Made by a program: the position numbers and the translations under genes. A model generated the notes under the pieces. It saw only the letters and a program-made list of their open reading frames with translations, searched no databases and was not told the DNA's origin. Positions 27,851 through 36,292 of a DNA stretch of 64,000 bases are shown piece by piece; within the stretch, counting starts at the first letter, position 1; each line of letters begins with the position of its first letter. Source of the DNA: Lysinibacillus sp. ZYM-1 (lineage in GTDB: Bacteria; Bacillota; Bacilli; Bacillales_A; Planococcaceae); NCBI RefSeq assembly GCF_001308875.1, contig NZ_KQ465127.1, positions 1 through 64,000 of the forward strand. The letters run 5' to 3'.

Positions 27851-28588
27851 ATGAAACAAAATATTTATGACAATCCTGAATTCTTCCATCAATATAAGGC
27901 GTTACGCCAAAAAACATCTAACTATAATCGTCTCTTGGAGCAACCTACAATGAAGTCTTTACTGCCACCTTTATTGAATTTACAAATACTCGATATTGGC
28001 TGTGGTATGGGTGAATTCGCCAAATATTGTATCGATCATCATGCCAAGCATGTGACAGCATTGGATGTTTCGAGCAATATGTTGACCATCGCTCAATTAG
28101 AAAATGCCCATCCACAAATTGACTATCAGCTGCAAGCAATAGAGGATTATGAAGTAGCAGCGCATCGCTTTGATTGTATAACAAGTTCACTTTCGCTTCA
28201 TTATGTCAAAGACTTCGAGGCGGTCATTGGACAAATAGCACGAATGCTAAGTCCAGACGGTGTTTTTATTTTCTCTGTGGAGCATCCGATTGCTACCTCT
28301 CGTAAAACAATGGAGGATAATTGGATCTATGATACACAAGGGTACCGACTTCATTATGCCATGGATCATTACCAGGAGGAAGGCTTGCGACAGCAAACTT
28401 GGTTGGTGGATGGGGTTGTCAAATATCACCGCACGATCGCTACTATGATTAATACATTAATTGACCATGGTTTATCGATAGATAAAATCGTAGAGCCCAT
28501 CCCAAGCAAGGAAGCCATTCAACAGCTTCCATCTATTGAAAAGGAACTTCGCCGACCATCGTTTTTATTCATCAAAGCAAAAAAATAA
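27851..28588 (+). CDS. Class I SAM-dependent methyltransferase
   Basis: A 245-residue methyltransferase. Motif I is LDIGCGMGEFAKY (about residues 47-59), the ribose-binding acidic residue is in TALDVSSNML, and motif IV is SSLSLHYVKD. The substrate is unknown. GGAGGT lies five bases before the ATG at 27851; an earlier ATG at 27827 lacks a site. Divergent from the CPBP gene and convergent with acetyltransferase genes. Confidence 0.85.
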   Translation: MKQNIYDNPEFFHQYKALRQKTSNYNRLLEQPTMKSLLPPLLNLQILDIGCGMGEFAKYCIDHHAKHVTALDVSSNMLTIAQLENAHPQIDYQLQAIEDYEVAAHRFDCITSSLSLHYVKDFEAVIGQIARMLSPDGVFIFSVEHPIATSRKTMEDNWIYDTQGYRLHYAMDHYQEEGLRQQTWLVDGVVKYHRTIATMINTLIDHGLSIDKIVEPIPSKEAIQQLPSIEKELRRPSFLFIKAKK

Positions 28589-28594
28589 ACGAGA

Positions 28595-28625
28595 GCCTCA
28601 CCCTACTATTGCGGTGAGGCTATTT
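28595..28625 (+). terminator. Terminator of the methyltransferase gene
   Basis: GCCTCACC and GGTGAGGC pair around a 10-base loop followed by TATTTT. It overlaps the last codons of the convergent acetyltransferase gene. Confidence 0.7.
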
Positions 28626-29034
28626 TCACATAAATAATTTCTGGATCACCTTCATCCAGGTTATCAATAAAGCCGCTTTTGACAAACCCTACTGCTTGAA
28701 ATACTTGCTGCATACTTGTATTGGATTGATTCGTAGAGGAAAAAACCTTCAATGTTTTGGCTATTTTCACATAAGCACTTAATAATGCAGAGGCTATGCC
28801 TTTTCTCCGCTCTGATGGCTTGACAATGACTAAGGAAATGAAGTCATAGCCAAAAAAGTCATGAGAAACGATCAAAAAACCCGCAATATCTTCGGTGGAT
28901 TGGTAGAGCAGACAGCGTTTCTCCTCGATTGCTTGTTGAATTTCCCCGCTTCTGGATGTATCCCCAATCACTTCTTGATCGATTGCACATAATGCTTGGA
29001 AATGCTCCATTCCAGCCTCTTTTATATAACTCAA
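28606..29034 (-). CDS. GNAT family N-acetyltransferase
   Basis: A 142-residue acetyl-CoA-dependent acetyltransferase of unknown substrate. The core reads FISLVIVKPSERRKGIASALL (acetyl-CoA loop R-x-x-G-I-A) followed by STNQSNTSMQQVFQAVGFVKSG. Its ATG overlaps the stop of the preceding acetyltransferase gene by four bases, so the two are coupled. Confidence 0.85.
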   Translation of the reverse strand: MSYIKEAGMEHFQALCAIDQEVIGDTSRSGEIQQAIEEKRCLLYQSTEDIAGFLIVSHDFFGYDFISLVIVKPSERRKGIASALLSAYVKIAKTLKVFSSTNQSNTSMQQVFQAVGFVKSGFIDNLDEGDPEIIYVKIASPQ

Positions 29035-29522
29035 TTTGCCACATCCTTCTTCATAAAATAATTCATCACTTTTAGCTCTTCGCCAAAGCCTATTACCTGT
29101 TTACCTTCATCTACAAATCCGCACTTTGCATAGAGTGCTTGCGCTGCTACATTTGGCATATTCACGCCCAGTACTAGCTCATTAATATGTGGAAAATGCT
29201 GACGAACGAAGTCCGGTAACAATTGGAGGGTTGTTTTAGCGTACCCTTTGCCCTGTTCATGGTAATCGGTAGAAAATGAGCGGATTAATAACGCTTGTTC
29301 ATTAGAGGAGTATGGCTTTACCCCTTCTTTTTCATGTATTACAAAAAAGGTTACCAACTTGTCTCCATCTATGGCTAACACAGCATGTCTGCTGTCATCC
29401 TGCTTGGCAAGTTCAATACTATCTTTTGGAGACTTTGTATAGCGAAGCTGCTCTTCTGTAATTGTATATTGCGCTATTAATGATTGCGCCTTGTCCTCAT
29501 AGAACATTAACTGCAGGGCCAT
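29031..29522 (-). CDS. GNAT family N-acetyltransferase
   Basis: A 163-residue acetyltransferase distinct from its neighbour. The acetyl-CoA site is STDYHEQGKGYAKTTLQLL and the C-terminal motif is NMPNVAAQALYAKCGFVDEG. The ATG overlaps the upstream SMI1/KNR4-type gene stop as ATGA. Middle gene of a three-gene coupled set. Confidence 0.85.
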   Translation of the reverse strand: MALQLMFYEDKAQSLIAQYTITEEQLRYTKSPKDSIELAKQDDSRHAVLAIDGDKLVTFFVIHEKEGVKPYSSNEQALLIRSFSTDYHEQGKGYAKTTLQLLPDFVRQHFPHINELVLGVNMPNVAAQALYAKCGFVDEGKQVIGFGEELKVMNYFMKKDVAN

Positions 29523-30112
29523 CAGAACTCCTCCTCGTATAGAATTGTGAATTCATAATCCCCATCTACAAGCTGTTGTAAATATTCATCAAAGGAAGTG
29601 GCGATGACCTCAAAACCATCGGGATCATGGACATAACGGACCACTTGTCCTACCTGTCCACCTTCATTTGGCGAAAAATCAATATATAAACTTGATGTTC
29701 CGCCATTATTCATGCAATCTGCAAAGCATAATCGTTCATTTAAAGGTACATGCATATTTATCTTTTTATCTATGTCCACATACTCTAAAAAGTCCTGATA
29801 ACGCTCAAAAATTGTTTCACGCTGATTTTGAACATCTGCTAGGATTTGCTCAACAGATTTTAAATAATAGGGATAATCCCCTAAATCAGAACCTAGTACA
29901 AGCACACTAATGGTTTCTTGCCCATGCTGACAATGGTAAGTGCCATTGACATCCTTTAGTAGTTCAATTAAGGATTGCGGACTATTTGGAAATATTTCTA
30001 GTAAGCTTTCAATTTGTGCGTCTGTAGCACCATGTGCTTTTTGTAATTGTTGTTGCTCCTCTTGCGGTAAATATTGCAGTAAATTCTTAAAATAGGCTGT
30101 ATGCACGGCCAT
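29522..30112 (-). CDS. SMI1/KNR4 (SUKH) family protein
   Basis: About 196 residues with the SMI1/KNR4 fold pattern: a helical start (YLPQEEQQQLQKAHGATDAQIESLL), the core LIELLKDVNGTY, VLVLGSDLGDYPYYLKSVEQIL, CFADCMNNGGTSSLYIDFSP and GQVVRYVHDPDGFEVIATSFDEYL. SUKH proteins often serve as immunity proteins against polymorphic toxins, but no toxin gene is seen here. The ATG at 30112 is only one or two bases from GGGAGG; a GTG two codons on (30104-30106) has ideal spacing and may be the true start. Confidence 0.82.
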   Translation of the reverse strand: MAVHTAYFKNLLQYLPQEEQQQLQKAHGATDAQIESLLEIFPNSPQSLIELLKDVNGTYHCQHGQETISVLVLGSDLGDYPYYLKSVEQILADVQNQRETIFERYQDFLEYVDIDKKINMHVPLNERLCFADCMNNGGTSSLYIDFSPNEGGQVGQVVRYVHDPDGFEVIATSFDEYLQQLVDGDYEFTILYEEEF

Positions 30113-30192
30113 TCCTCCCTCTCTTAAAAAATATTCCCCGAAATTGGTAACCATGGTACAATTTAAGCATTCAAACTAAAGGAGTTGTGCCT

Positions 30193-30240
30193 ATGGGTGC
30201 CAAAATTGTAGGAGACGTTAAAGTTTTGCTATTAATCTAG
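30193..30240 (+). other. 15-codon ORF with good ribosome site (leader or remnant)
   Basis: AAAGGAG precedes an ATG at 30193, giving the frame MGAKIVGDVKVLLLI. It lies 46 bases before the next acetyltransferase gene. It may be a leader peptide or the remains of a lost gene; nothing more can be said. Confidence 0.25.
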
Positions 30241-30285
30241 GGGTTGTAACGATACTTGCAGCCCTTATTAAAGGGAGAATCATAC

Positions 30286-30840
30286 ATGGATCATTATTTA
30301 AAAACATTTTTAACGGGTCAATCAATTACTTTACAGCAAATGGCCCCCGCTGACTTAGAATCATTTGTAGCCATTGAAAGTGAAACAAAAACTTTACTCC
30401 TAGCTAATGATGAAATTCCCTTCCCTCAAACGATGGAGGACCATTCCGCGTTCTTTCATTCTATTAGTGGAAAAAAAGATGAATTCTTCTTTGGTATTTA
30501 TGAAAAAGCGACTCAGCAACTGATTGGTTCCTGTGGTGTTTTTGCCGTAAACTGGCAAAATAGCACTTGTTCTGTGGGCATTTCAATTGGACAGCAATGG
30601 CAAGGAAAGGGCTATGGCACGGATGCTATGAAAACACTTATTGAATTCATTTTCCAATACATGGCTATTCAAAAAATTAAACTGCAAGTATTCAGCTTTA
30701 ATCCGGCAGCTATTCGCTCCTATGAAAAATGCGGCTTCACGAAGGAAGGCCATTTACGAAATGAAATATTCCGCTTCGGCACCTTCCATGACCTAATAGT
30801 ATTTGGCTTATTACGTTCTGAATGGACTCAAATCAACTAG
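30286..30840 (+). CDS. GNAT family N-acetyltransferase (RimJ/RimL type)
   Basis: A 184-residue acetyltransferase related to ribosomal-protein N-terminal acetylases by layout. Key parts: FFFGIYEKATQQLIGSCGVF, GISIGQQWQGKGYGTDAMKT (acetyl-CoA loop) and NPAAIRSYEKCGFTKEGHLR. The ATG at 30286 follows GGGAGA; the frame extends to 30256 without a ribosome site. Confidence 0.85.
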   Translation: MDHYLKTFLTGQSITLQQMAPADLESFVAIESETKTLLLANDEIPFPQTMEDHSAFFHSISGKKDEFFFGIYEKATQQLIGSCGVFAVNWQNSTCSVGISIGQQWQGKGYGTDAMKTLIEFIFQYMAIQKIKLQVFSFNPAAIRSYEKCGFTKEGHLRNEIFRFGTFHDLIVFGLLRSEWTQIN

Positions 30841-30991
30841 TGGATATTCCCCAAGGGAGATACATAAATCATGTCTTCTTTGGGATTTTTCCTTTACATC
30901 AACACAGACTGGATTTAACGAATCCATCCACTTTGTTCTATCCAACTGCCTCAATCATAGTCCTTTACATGGACCCTTCCATCAACCATCA

Positions 30992-31549
30992 CTAGTAGTC
31001 TTGCCATACCCGTTCTACCTCTAATAAAGTCAGCTCATGGAAAGATAATCGGTAGACATCAGGCATAGTCAGCTTTTGCCAAAAAGCATAATCATACTGT
31101 GTATCAAAGGATTGCATCATCAGCACCATAATATTGCCATGTGTACCAATAACAATGTTGTCATGGGGGTGAGAAAGAATGATAGATTGTAAGCTCTGTA
31201 CAGCCCGTGTCATTGCCTGCTGATTGGATTCCCCACCAGTCCACGCAAAACTCGGCTCTTGCCAAACTCGTTGTAGCGCTTCCCGAAAGTTTTCCATCGC
31301 TCCATTGGCAAGCTGCCGTTCTTTTAGTGCATCCACTGTTTGGATTGGTACATCATGATACTTAGCAATACCCTGTACTGTTTGAATGGCTCTTTTATAA
31401 GGACTCGAATATACTGCATCGATGCGTTGATCGTTGAATAAGGATGTCACTCTTTCTACACCCTTAATCCCTTTTAATGATAACGGACGACGAAATTCAT
31501 CCTCGGAATAATCGGCATGTGCATGTCTCACAAAATATAATTCTGTCAT
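30992..31549 (-). CDS. Histidine phosphatase family protein (phosphoglycerate mutase-like)
   Basis: A 185-residue phosphohydrolase. The catalytic RHG-type motif is FVRHAHADY at residues 7-15, with Ala in place of the usual Gly after the His. The second-site residues are SSPYKRAIQT, ERQLANG with the general acid Glu, and IGTHGNIMV with the second catalytic His. The substrate is unknown. AGAGGAG precedes the ATG at 31547-31549. Confidence 0.85.
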   Translation of the reverse strand: MTELYFVRHAHADYSEDEFRRPLSLKGIKGVERVTSLFNDQRIDAVYSSPYKRAIQTVQGIAKYHDVPIQTVDALKERQLANGAMENFREALQRVWQEPSFAWTGGESNQQAMTRAVQSLQSIILSHPHDNIVIGTHGNIMVLMMQSFDTQYDYAFWQKLTMPDVYRLSFHELTLLEVERVWQDY

Positions 31550-32458
31550 TCTTGTCTCCTCTACCATCACTTGCTAAATCAGGATAAATGATATTGCCAT
31601 GCAAAGATCCCCTACTATCCACAGAAATTTCCAAATAAACATGCATATCAGAAGTGCGCGTTTTATTAAAGCTATTCGTCATTACATCAAACAAACCAAT
31701 TCACTTCAAGTTGTTGCTCAAACAATTCTTTTATTGCGTATTCGTGATTACTATATGTAATGGCCTATAATGCATCTAGCGAGACAGCATTTACTCAACT
31801 ATTTTCAACGTAGTAATAATATCAATATAAGAAAAGTTGATACGTTTCATATTTTAGTAAAGGTATTCCAACGGATGGTTCCCATGTGAGAGCTCCTCCA
31901 CTTCACATGCTGCTCGTTTATTTGGAAAAGTAGCGACAACAAAATTACTCTTTCATACCCCTTCTATTATTCCATTAATTTCAATAATTCTCAACATTTC
32001 ACCATACACAATGAAATGTCCCCATTTCTAAACAACATCAAAGCTAATTTGATAAAATGTGACAAGATACGAATGACGCCGTAAATTGTCGGAAAATTCA
32101 ATCTCAAACAACAACTTTTTTCATAGTATAAAAGGTTTAATCCCTTTCTCTTTTGCCCTTAATTTTTTCTAAATTTACACAAACAAACAACCCCATCATC
32201 TCAATGATTAGGGTTGTTTGTCATAATTTTTATTCAATAAAAGGATAATTTACCATATCTTTTTAACTAGTAAGGAGAAATCGTTTGTTTTCCACCTTAC
32301 AGGATGAAGGTCCTTATCTGTGACTAAATTACGAATTTGACTTACGGTACACAATATGACATTTTTTTTAATATAAGTGATATACAATGAAAAAGTTGAA
32401 TCGAGGTCATAAGAAATTCATTTCAAGAATAAGGATAAAAAATTAGGAGGAAAATATC
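31550..32458. other. 909-base stretch with gene remnants and a terminator
   Basis: No intact gene was found. On the minus strand, 31571-31694 reads as a protein-like fragment (NSFNKTRTSDMHVYLEISVD, then SRGSLHGNIIYPDLASDG), and just upstream in another frame another tail (SNHEYAIKELFEQQLEVNWFV) ends at a stop near 31675; both are probably decayed gene pieces of unknown family. A strong hairpin with ACAAACAACCC/GGGTTGTTTGT at 32181-32222 looks like a terminator. The rest is AT-rich leader of the Spo0E-like gene. Confidence 0.4.
32181..32232. terminator. Terminator-like hairpin
   Basis: ACAAACAACCC pairs with GGGTTGTTTGT around a 17-base loop, followed by CATAATTTTTA. No intact gene ends next to it, consistent with decay of its former neighbour. 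Confidence 0.6.
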
Positions 32459-32629
32459 TTGGTAAACTTATTGCTTAAACAATTCTTGAAGGCGGAAATT
32501 GAGATCAAACGTAGAATTATGTATAAAAAGGCAAAGGATCTTGGTTTCACCCACCCGGTTGTAGTAGATTACAGTCAAGAATTGGATGTCCTACTAAATA
32601 GATATTTAAAACAAGCACAAGCTTCCTAA
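32459..32629 (+). CDS. Spo0E-like aspartyl-phosphate phosphatase
   Basis: A 56-residue protein recognised by the Spo0E family signature SQELDVLLNRYL (residues 39-50), preceded by a helix with IEIKRRIMYKKAKDLGF. Family members are two-helix phosphatases that remove phosphate from Spo0A and so delay sporulation. The start is a TTG at 32459-32461 with a perfect TAGGAGG eight bases upstream; the first ATG is too far inside. The gene is below common length cut-offs. Confidence 0.85.
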   Translation: MVNLLLKQFLKAEIEIKRRIMYKKAKDLGFTHPVVVDYSQELDVLLNRYLKQAQAS

Positions 32630-32790
32630 TCATAACGAGGCATATAATAGAAGAAAGTATAGATATGGGTAAAGCCAGACCTGATTTTTGGCTGGTTTTA
32701 TCTTTGCATTCAGCTAGCCAAACCTCTACATGTATAGATCCAGAAAAACTAGGCGATGTTTTTGATAAGAAGACATTTGGAGGTTGAATG

Positions 32791-33261
32791 ATGCATGTAT
32801 TCATCTTAACTTTTATGGTTGTTTCCAAAATATTATTGCCACCCCAACATTCAGTAGACTATACAGCACCCACACTTTGCACACCAACTGAAATAAATAC
32901 ACTATATCAATATCCAAACAACCAATTTCAATCGTTTCGTGATGAGGACGAATTTTATCAGCAGCTTAATCGTACAATTTACGAGGAATATCGCAATGCT
33001 TCATGGAATATTCGGAAAAAAATGGCCTTTAGAAATATAGCAGAGGCAACTGCAAACTTTTATTTACAAACCAATAGTAAACAGGAAACAATCGACCTCT
33101 CTCAACATACTTTTATTCATCCCAATCGACAAGTTTATTTTTTAGCATCTTTTCAGCACAATACCAATGAAACCTATCGAAAATTTCTAGTCATTGACGC
33201 TGAAACACAAACAGTTATACTTGGTCAATCCCAATTCCAAGAGAGGAGCAAGGACCTTTAA
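32791..33261 (+). CDS. Hypothetical exported protein
   Basis: A 156-residue protein with a hydrophobic N-terminus (MHVFILTFMVVSKILL) that may act as a weak signal peptide. The rest is hydrophilic, with NIRKKMAFRNIAEATANFYL and VYFLASFQHNTNETYRKFLV. No family recognised. GGAGG lies seven bases before the second of two adjacent ATGs (32788 and 32791), so the second is preferred. Confidence 0.65.
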   Translation: MHVFILTFMVVSKILLPPQHSVDYTAPTLCTPTEINTLYQYPNNQFQSFRDEDEFYQQLNRTIYEEYRNASWNIRKKMAFRNIAEATANFYLQTNSKQETIDLSQHTFIHPNRQVYFLASFQHNTNETYRKFLVIDAETQTVILGQSQFQERSKDL

Positions 33262-33324
33262 TTCATTGTATGCACATCACCTAGATTCTAGTAGTCATTT
33301 CAAAAAAATAGAAATTATTTTTTT

Positions 33325-33370
33325 AAAAGCTTGTCTTGAATAATAGGTATATTCAAGACAAGCTTTCTTT
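33325..33370. terminator. Bidirectional terminator between the exported protein gene and thrS
   Basis: AAAGCTTGTCTTGAATA and its complement form a near-perfect 17-bp stem with a short loop, flanked by T-rich and A-rich runs on both strands. Confidence 0.9.
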
Positions 33371-35283
33371 TATAAGCTCTTATGTTTGATGGCTACTGTT
33401 ATTTCTTTTAGTAATTGTGGCAGCGAATATTCAAGCGAGGCTTGTTGCCCGTGTCTCCGGACAGACACATTTTTACTAGCAGCCTCCCGATCACCGATTA
33501 CAATGATATACGGTATTTTATGCAATTGCGCCTCCCATATCTTTTTCCCAAGCTTTTCCTGTCGATCATCTATTTGCACTCGGATTTGTGCCTGTTGTAG
33601 GGCTCTAACAACTTCCTTGGCATAATCTTGATGGGCATCGGCTACAGCAATTACTTGCACTTGTTGCGGTGCAAGCCAAATTGGGAACGCGCCTCCAAAA
33701 TGTTCAATGAGAATACCTAAAAAACGATCAATAGAGCCAAACACCGCTCGATGGATAACAACTGGTCTTACTTTTTCATTGTGTTCATTAATGTACGTTA
33801 AATCAAATTTCTCTGGTAGCTGGAAATCGAGCTGTACCGTTGCACACTGATGACTTCGTTGAATGGCATCTTTAATATGAATATCGATTTTCGGTCCGTA
33901 GAAAGCCCCGTCCCCTTCATTGATTGTGTAGGCGATACCTAAATTCTTCAGAACATTTTCAAGTGCCGCTTCGGCTTGATCCCATAATGACAGCTCTCCC
34001 ATAAAGTCATCCGGTCGTGTAGATAATTCAATCGTATATTGGAAACCAAATACGTTGTAGACCTCATCGATAATTTTTAGAGCTAGCGCTATTTCATCCT
34101 CAATTTGCTGCGGTGTGGCAAAAATATGTGCATCATCCTGACAAAATGACCTGACACGTAACAATCCGTTCAGTGCACCACTAAATTCATGTCGATGCAC
34201 TTGCCCAAATTCTGCCATGCGAATAGGTAAATCTCTGTAAGAATGAAGGTTATTTTTAAAGATTAGCATATGTCCAGGACAGTTCATTGGCTTTAAGGCA
34301 AAGCTTTGATCATCCACTTGCGTAAAATACATATTATCCTTATAGTGATCCCAATGACCTGATTGCTCCCATAATCGCTGATTCATCATCAGTGGTGTTC
34401 GTACTTCCCGATAGTCATATTTCGCTTGTAAATTTCTCAAGTAGGATTCTAGCTCATTGCGTAAAATTTGCCCGTTTGCTAAATAAAAGGGCATACCCGG
34501 CGCTTCCTCTGAAAACATAAATAATGACAGTTCTTTGCCCAATTTACGATGATTTCGTTTCTCAGCTTCCTCTAAAAACACAAAGTATTTTTGCAGTTCT
34601 TCTTTTGTAGCGAAGGCGACACCATAAATACGTTGAAGCATTTGATTGTTGCTATCGCCTCGCCAATAAGCACCCGACACATGCATTAATTGGAAGTGCT
34701 GTAACTTTCCTGTAGAAGGAACATGGGGTCCTCGACATAAATCATGGAACTCACCTTGCTCATAAATTGTTACGGATTCATCAGCGGGGATCGCCTCCAA
34801 TAGTTCTAGCTTTAACGCATCATGTGCAAATAGTTGCTTGGCTTCATTGCGTGAAACTTCTCGTCGCTGTATCGGTACATTTTCCCGTACAATTTGTTTC
34901 ATCGTTTTCTCAATCTGTTGCAAATCACTTGGTGTCAGTGTATCCGCAATCTCTATATCATAATAAAAGCCGTTTTCAATCACTGGCCCTACCCCAAATT
35001 GTGCATGTGGGTATATTCGTTTTACAGCCTGCGCCAATAAATGGGCCGTTGAATGGCGAATAACCTCTATCCCTTCCTTAGAGCTTGCATCGTACAATGT
35101 AATTTGAGCATCTTCCATAATCGGGCGCGTCAAATCAACGATGGTTCCATTGACACTCCCAGCCACTGCTTTTTTGCGAAGCTCAGGACGAATCGCTTGG
35201 GCAATATCGGTTAGTGTCACGCCTTTTGTAAATACTTGCTGTTGACCATCTGGAAATTGAATGTGAATAACTTGATTTGACAT
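33370..35283 (-). CDS. thrS: Threonyl-tRNA synthetase
   Basis: A 637-residue class II synthetase that charges tRNA-Thr. Domains in order: TGS (about 1-63), the editing/SAD domain with HSTAHLLAQAVKRIYP, the catalytic core with MNCPGHMLIFKNN (zinc ligand Cys) and RMAEFGQVHRHEFSGAL, and the C-terminal anticodon-binding domain from about 540. The true start is the ATG at 35281-35283, with AAGGAG upstream. The frame extends to 35427 through a leader repeat and the T-box terminator, and that part is not protein. Controlled by a T-box. Confidence 0.96.
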   Translation of the reverse strand: MSNQVIHIQFPDGQQQVFTKGVTLTDIAQAIRPELRKKAVAGSVNGTIVDLTRPIMEDAQITLYDASSKEGIEVIRHSTAHLLAQAVKRIYPHAQFGVGPVIENGFYYDIEIADTLTPSDLQQIEKTMKQIVRENVPIQRREVSRNEAKQLFAHDALKLELLEAIPADESVTIYEQGEFHDLCRGPHVPSTGKLQHFQLMHVSGAYWRGDSNNQMLQRIYGVAFATKEELQKYFVFLEEAEKRNHRKLGKELSLFMFSEEAPGMPFYLANGQILRNELESYLRNLQAKYDYREVRTPLMMNQRLWEQSGHWDHYKDNMYFTQVDDQSFALKPMNCPGHMLIFKNNLHSYRDLPIRMAEFGQVHRHEFSGALNGLLRVRSFCQDDAHIFATPQQIEDEIALALKIIDEVYNVFGFQYTIELSTRPDDFMGELSLWDQAEAALENVLKNLGIAYTINEGDGAFYGPKIDIHIKDAIQRSHQCATVQLDFQLPEKFDLTYINEHNEKVRPVVIHRAVFGSIDRFLGILIEHFGGAFPIWLAPQQVQVIAVADAHQDYAKEVVRALQQAQIRVQIDDRQEKLGKKIWEAQLHKIPYIIVIGDREAASKNVSVRRHGQQASLEYSLPQLLKEITVAIKHKSL

Positions 35284-35289
35284 GTTCTC

Positions 35290-35400
35290 GACTCCTTTTA
35301 TTTTTATCAATTTTGCCTTGGCGTCATAGAAGACTGATTGTGCGCGCACAAATGGAAAATCCATGAATCTGCCAAAGGCTTTATCCTCATTCAGCTTCAG
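35290..35400 (-). repeat. Dispersed intergenic repeat, copy 1 (thrS leader)
   Basis: On the minus strand the element begins TGAATGAGGATAAAGCCTTTGG and ends ACGCCAAGGCAAAATTGAT. It lies between the T-box terminator and the thrS ribosome site. The same end sequences flank the copy at 52700-52800. The ends are partly complementary to one another (GCCTTTGG versus GCCAAGGC), so the element can fold. Confidence 0.6.
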
Positions 35401-35417
35401 AATGAGGATAAAAATAA

Positions 35418-35681
35418 AAAAACACATATCCGCCCCTACGAAGGGACGAGTATGTGTTCATTACCCGTGGTTCCACCCAAATTCCCACTAGTTAATGGAC
35501 TAGTGGCTCATTGATTTTGCTGTAACGTTGCAAAAAACGGTGCAAGTTTCCAAGCACGGCTCCAAGGTAGTAAGATGGGATCACGACATTAGGAAGCTTG
35601 CAGCTAAGGCCTCCCTCTCTGAAAATGATTGATCGAATCTCTTGTCCTTTTCATTGCCCATTTCATCTTTGCATGAAATTG
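35418..35681 (-). ncRNA. T-box riboswitch (threonine) of thrS
   Basis: The conserved T-box TGGGTGGAACCACGGGTAA is at about 35464-35482 on the minus strand. It is followed by the terminator ACACATACTCGTCCC and GGGGCGGATATGTGT plus seven T. Upstream is a Stem I region (AGAGAGGGAGGCC to GGAGCCGTGC) with a TTACTACC stretch that contains possible Thr specifier codons ACT or ACC. Uncharged tRNA-Thr binding would favour the antiterminator and read-through into thrS. Confidence 0.92.
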
Positions 35682-35687
35682 TTAATT

Positions 35688-35716
35688 ACTATAACGAATA
35701 CTGATTTTTTTGTCAA
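35688..35716 (-). promoter_or_regulatory. thrS promoter
   Basis: On the minus strand TTGACA (35711-35716) and TATAGT (35688-35693) are 17 bases apart, placing transcription start at the beginning of the T-box leader. Confidence 0.8.
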
Positions 35717-35733
35717 ACATTGAAATATAAAAA

Positions 35734-35910
35734 TTATCGTTTGATTGGCAATGGGCGTTCAGGTCGGTTTTTACAATATTTACAATTTTCATCATCACAA
35801 GTTTCCTCTTGCCACTTATTACAACTCGGACAAAAATAACTATCAAACGTCTTGTCACGCAGAAAAGAACTTTGACAGGTGCTGCAAATATTCTTTTTAT
35901 CAATACGCAT
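35734..35910 (-). CDS. Small zinc-ribbon protein
   Basis: A 58-residue protein with three Cys pairs: ICSTCQSS (residues 9-12), YFCPSC (27-30) and NCKYC (43-46), plus an extra Cys38. The pattern suggests one or two zinc sites. The function is unknown. The ATG at 35908-35910 has AGGAGT ten bases upstream. It starts 14 bases after the lipoprotein gene and ends just before the thrS promoter. A different-frame ORF over the same bases is a shadow. Confidence 0.75.
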   Translation of the reverse strand: MRIDKKNICSTCQSSFLRDKTFDSYFCPSCNKWQEETCDDENCKYCKNRPERPLPIKR

Positions 35911-35924
35911 ATTATTATTAACTC

Positions 35925-36281
35925 CTAATGATTTTTTATATCTAAAGTCTCGCTATCAGATTGCCATTCCATATGAATAATGGGTTTAGCATTACGTTTA
36001 AAAATTTTTTCACTTTCTTTTTTTGTAAAGGCGTAATATCCCTCTTTATTTAACTGAACATCTATGATACTTCTGGATTCTTTTTCCCCTTCAATGGTGA
36101 TTTGTAAAGGCCCTACATCATATCCATCACCAAGATAATATAAGCGTAACCCTTGCTCAGCATTACTATGGTAGATCGCTTTCCAATGTTCACTTTTAGC
36201 AATATAATGTACTTCCTGATCAGGGCTCTGGCAAGCTGCTAACAGGAGTAGCAGGATCATTGGGACTATCCATTTTTTCAT
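35925..36281 (-). CDS. Hypothetical lipoprotein
   Basis: A 118-residue exported protein: MKKWIVPMILLLLLAAC gives a lipobox with Cys17. The mature part (YIAKSEHWKAIYHSN, YLGDGYDVGPLQITIEG, and FKRNAKPIIHMEWQS) is beta-rich and has no known signature; it resembles small Bacillus lipoproteins of unknown role. It is 11 bases from the upstream gene and probably co-transcribed with it. Confidence 0.75.
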   Translation of the reverse strand: MKKWIVPMILLLLLAACQSPDQEVHYIAKSEHWKAIYHSNAEQGLRLYYLGDGYDVGPLQITIEGEKESRSIIDVQLNKEGYYAFTKKESEKIFKRNAKPIIHMEWQSDSETLDIKNH

Positions 36282-36292
36282 TTAGTATCCCC

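Noticed and set aside
31497-31694. A 65-codon ORF overlapping the phosphatase gene
   Set aside because: Its second half is out-of-frame phosphatase sequence; only the upstream half looks like a gene remnant, so it is mentioned in the gap entry.
32547-32828. A 93-codon minus-strand ORF
   Set aside because: It lies antisense to the Spo0E-like gene and the next gene's start, with no ribosome site.
35682-35903. A 73-codon minus-strand ORF
   Set aside because: It overlaps the cysteine-rich zinc-ribbon gene in another frame and has no ribosome site.
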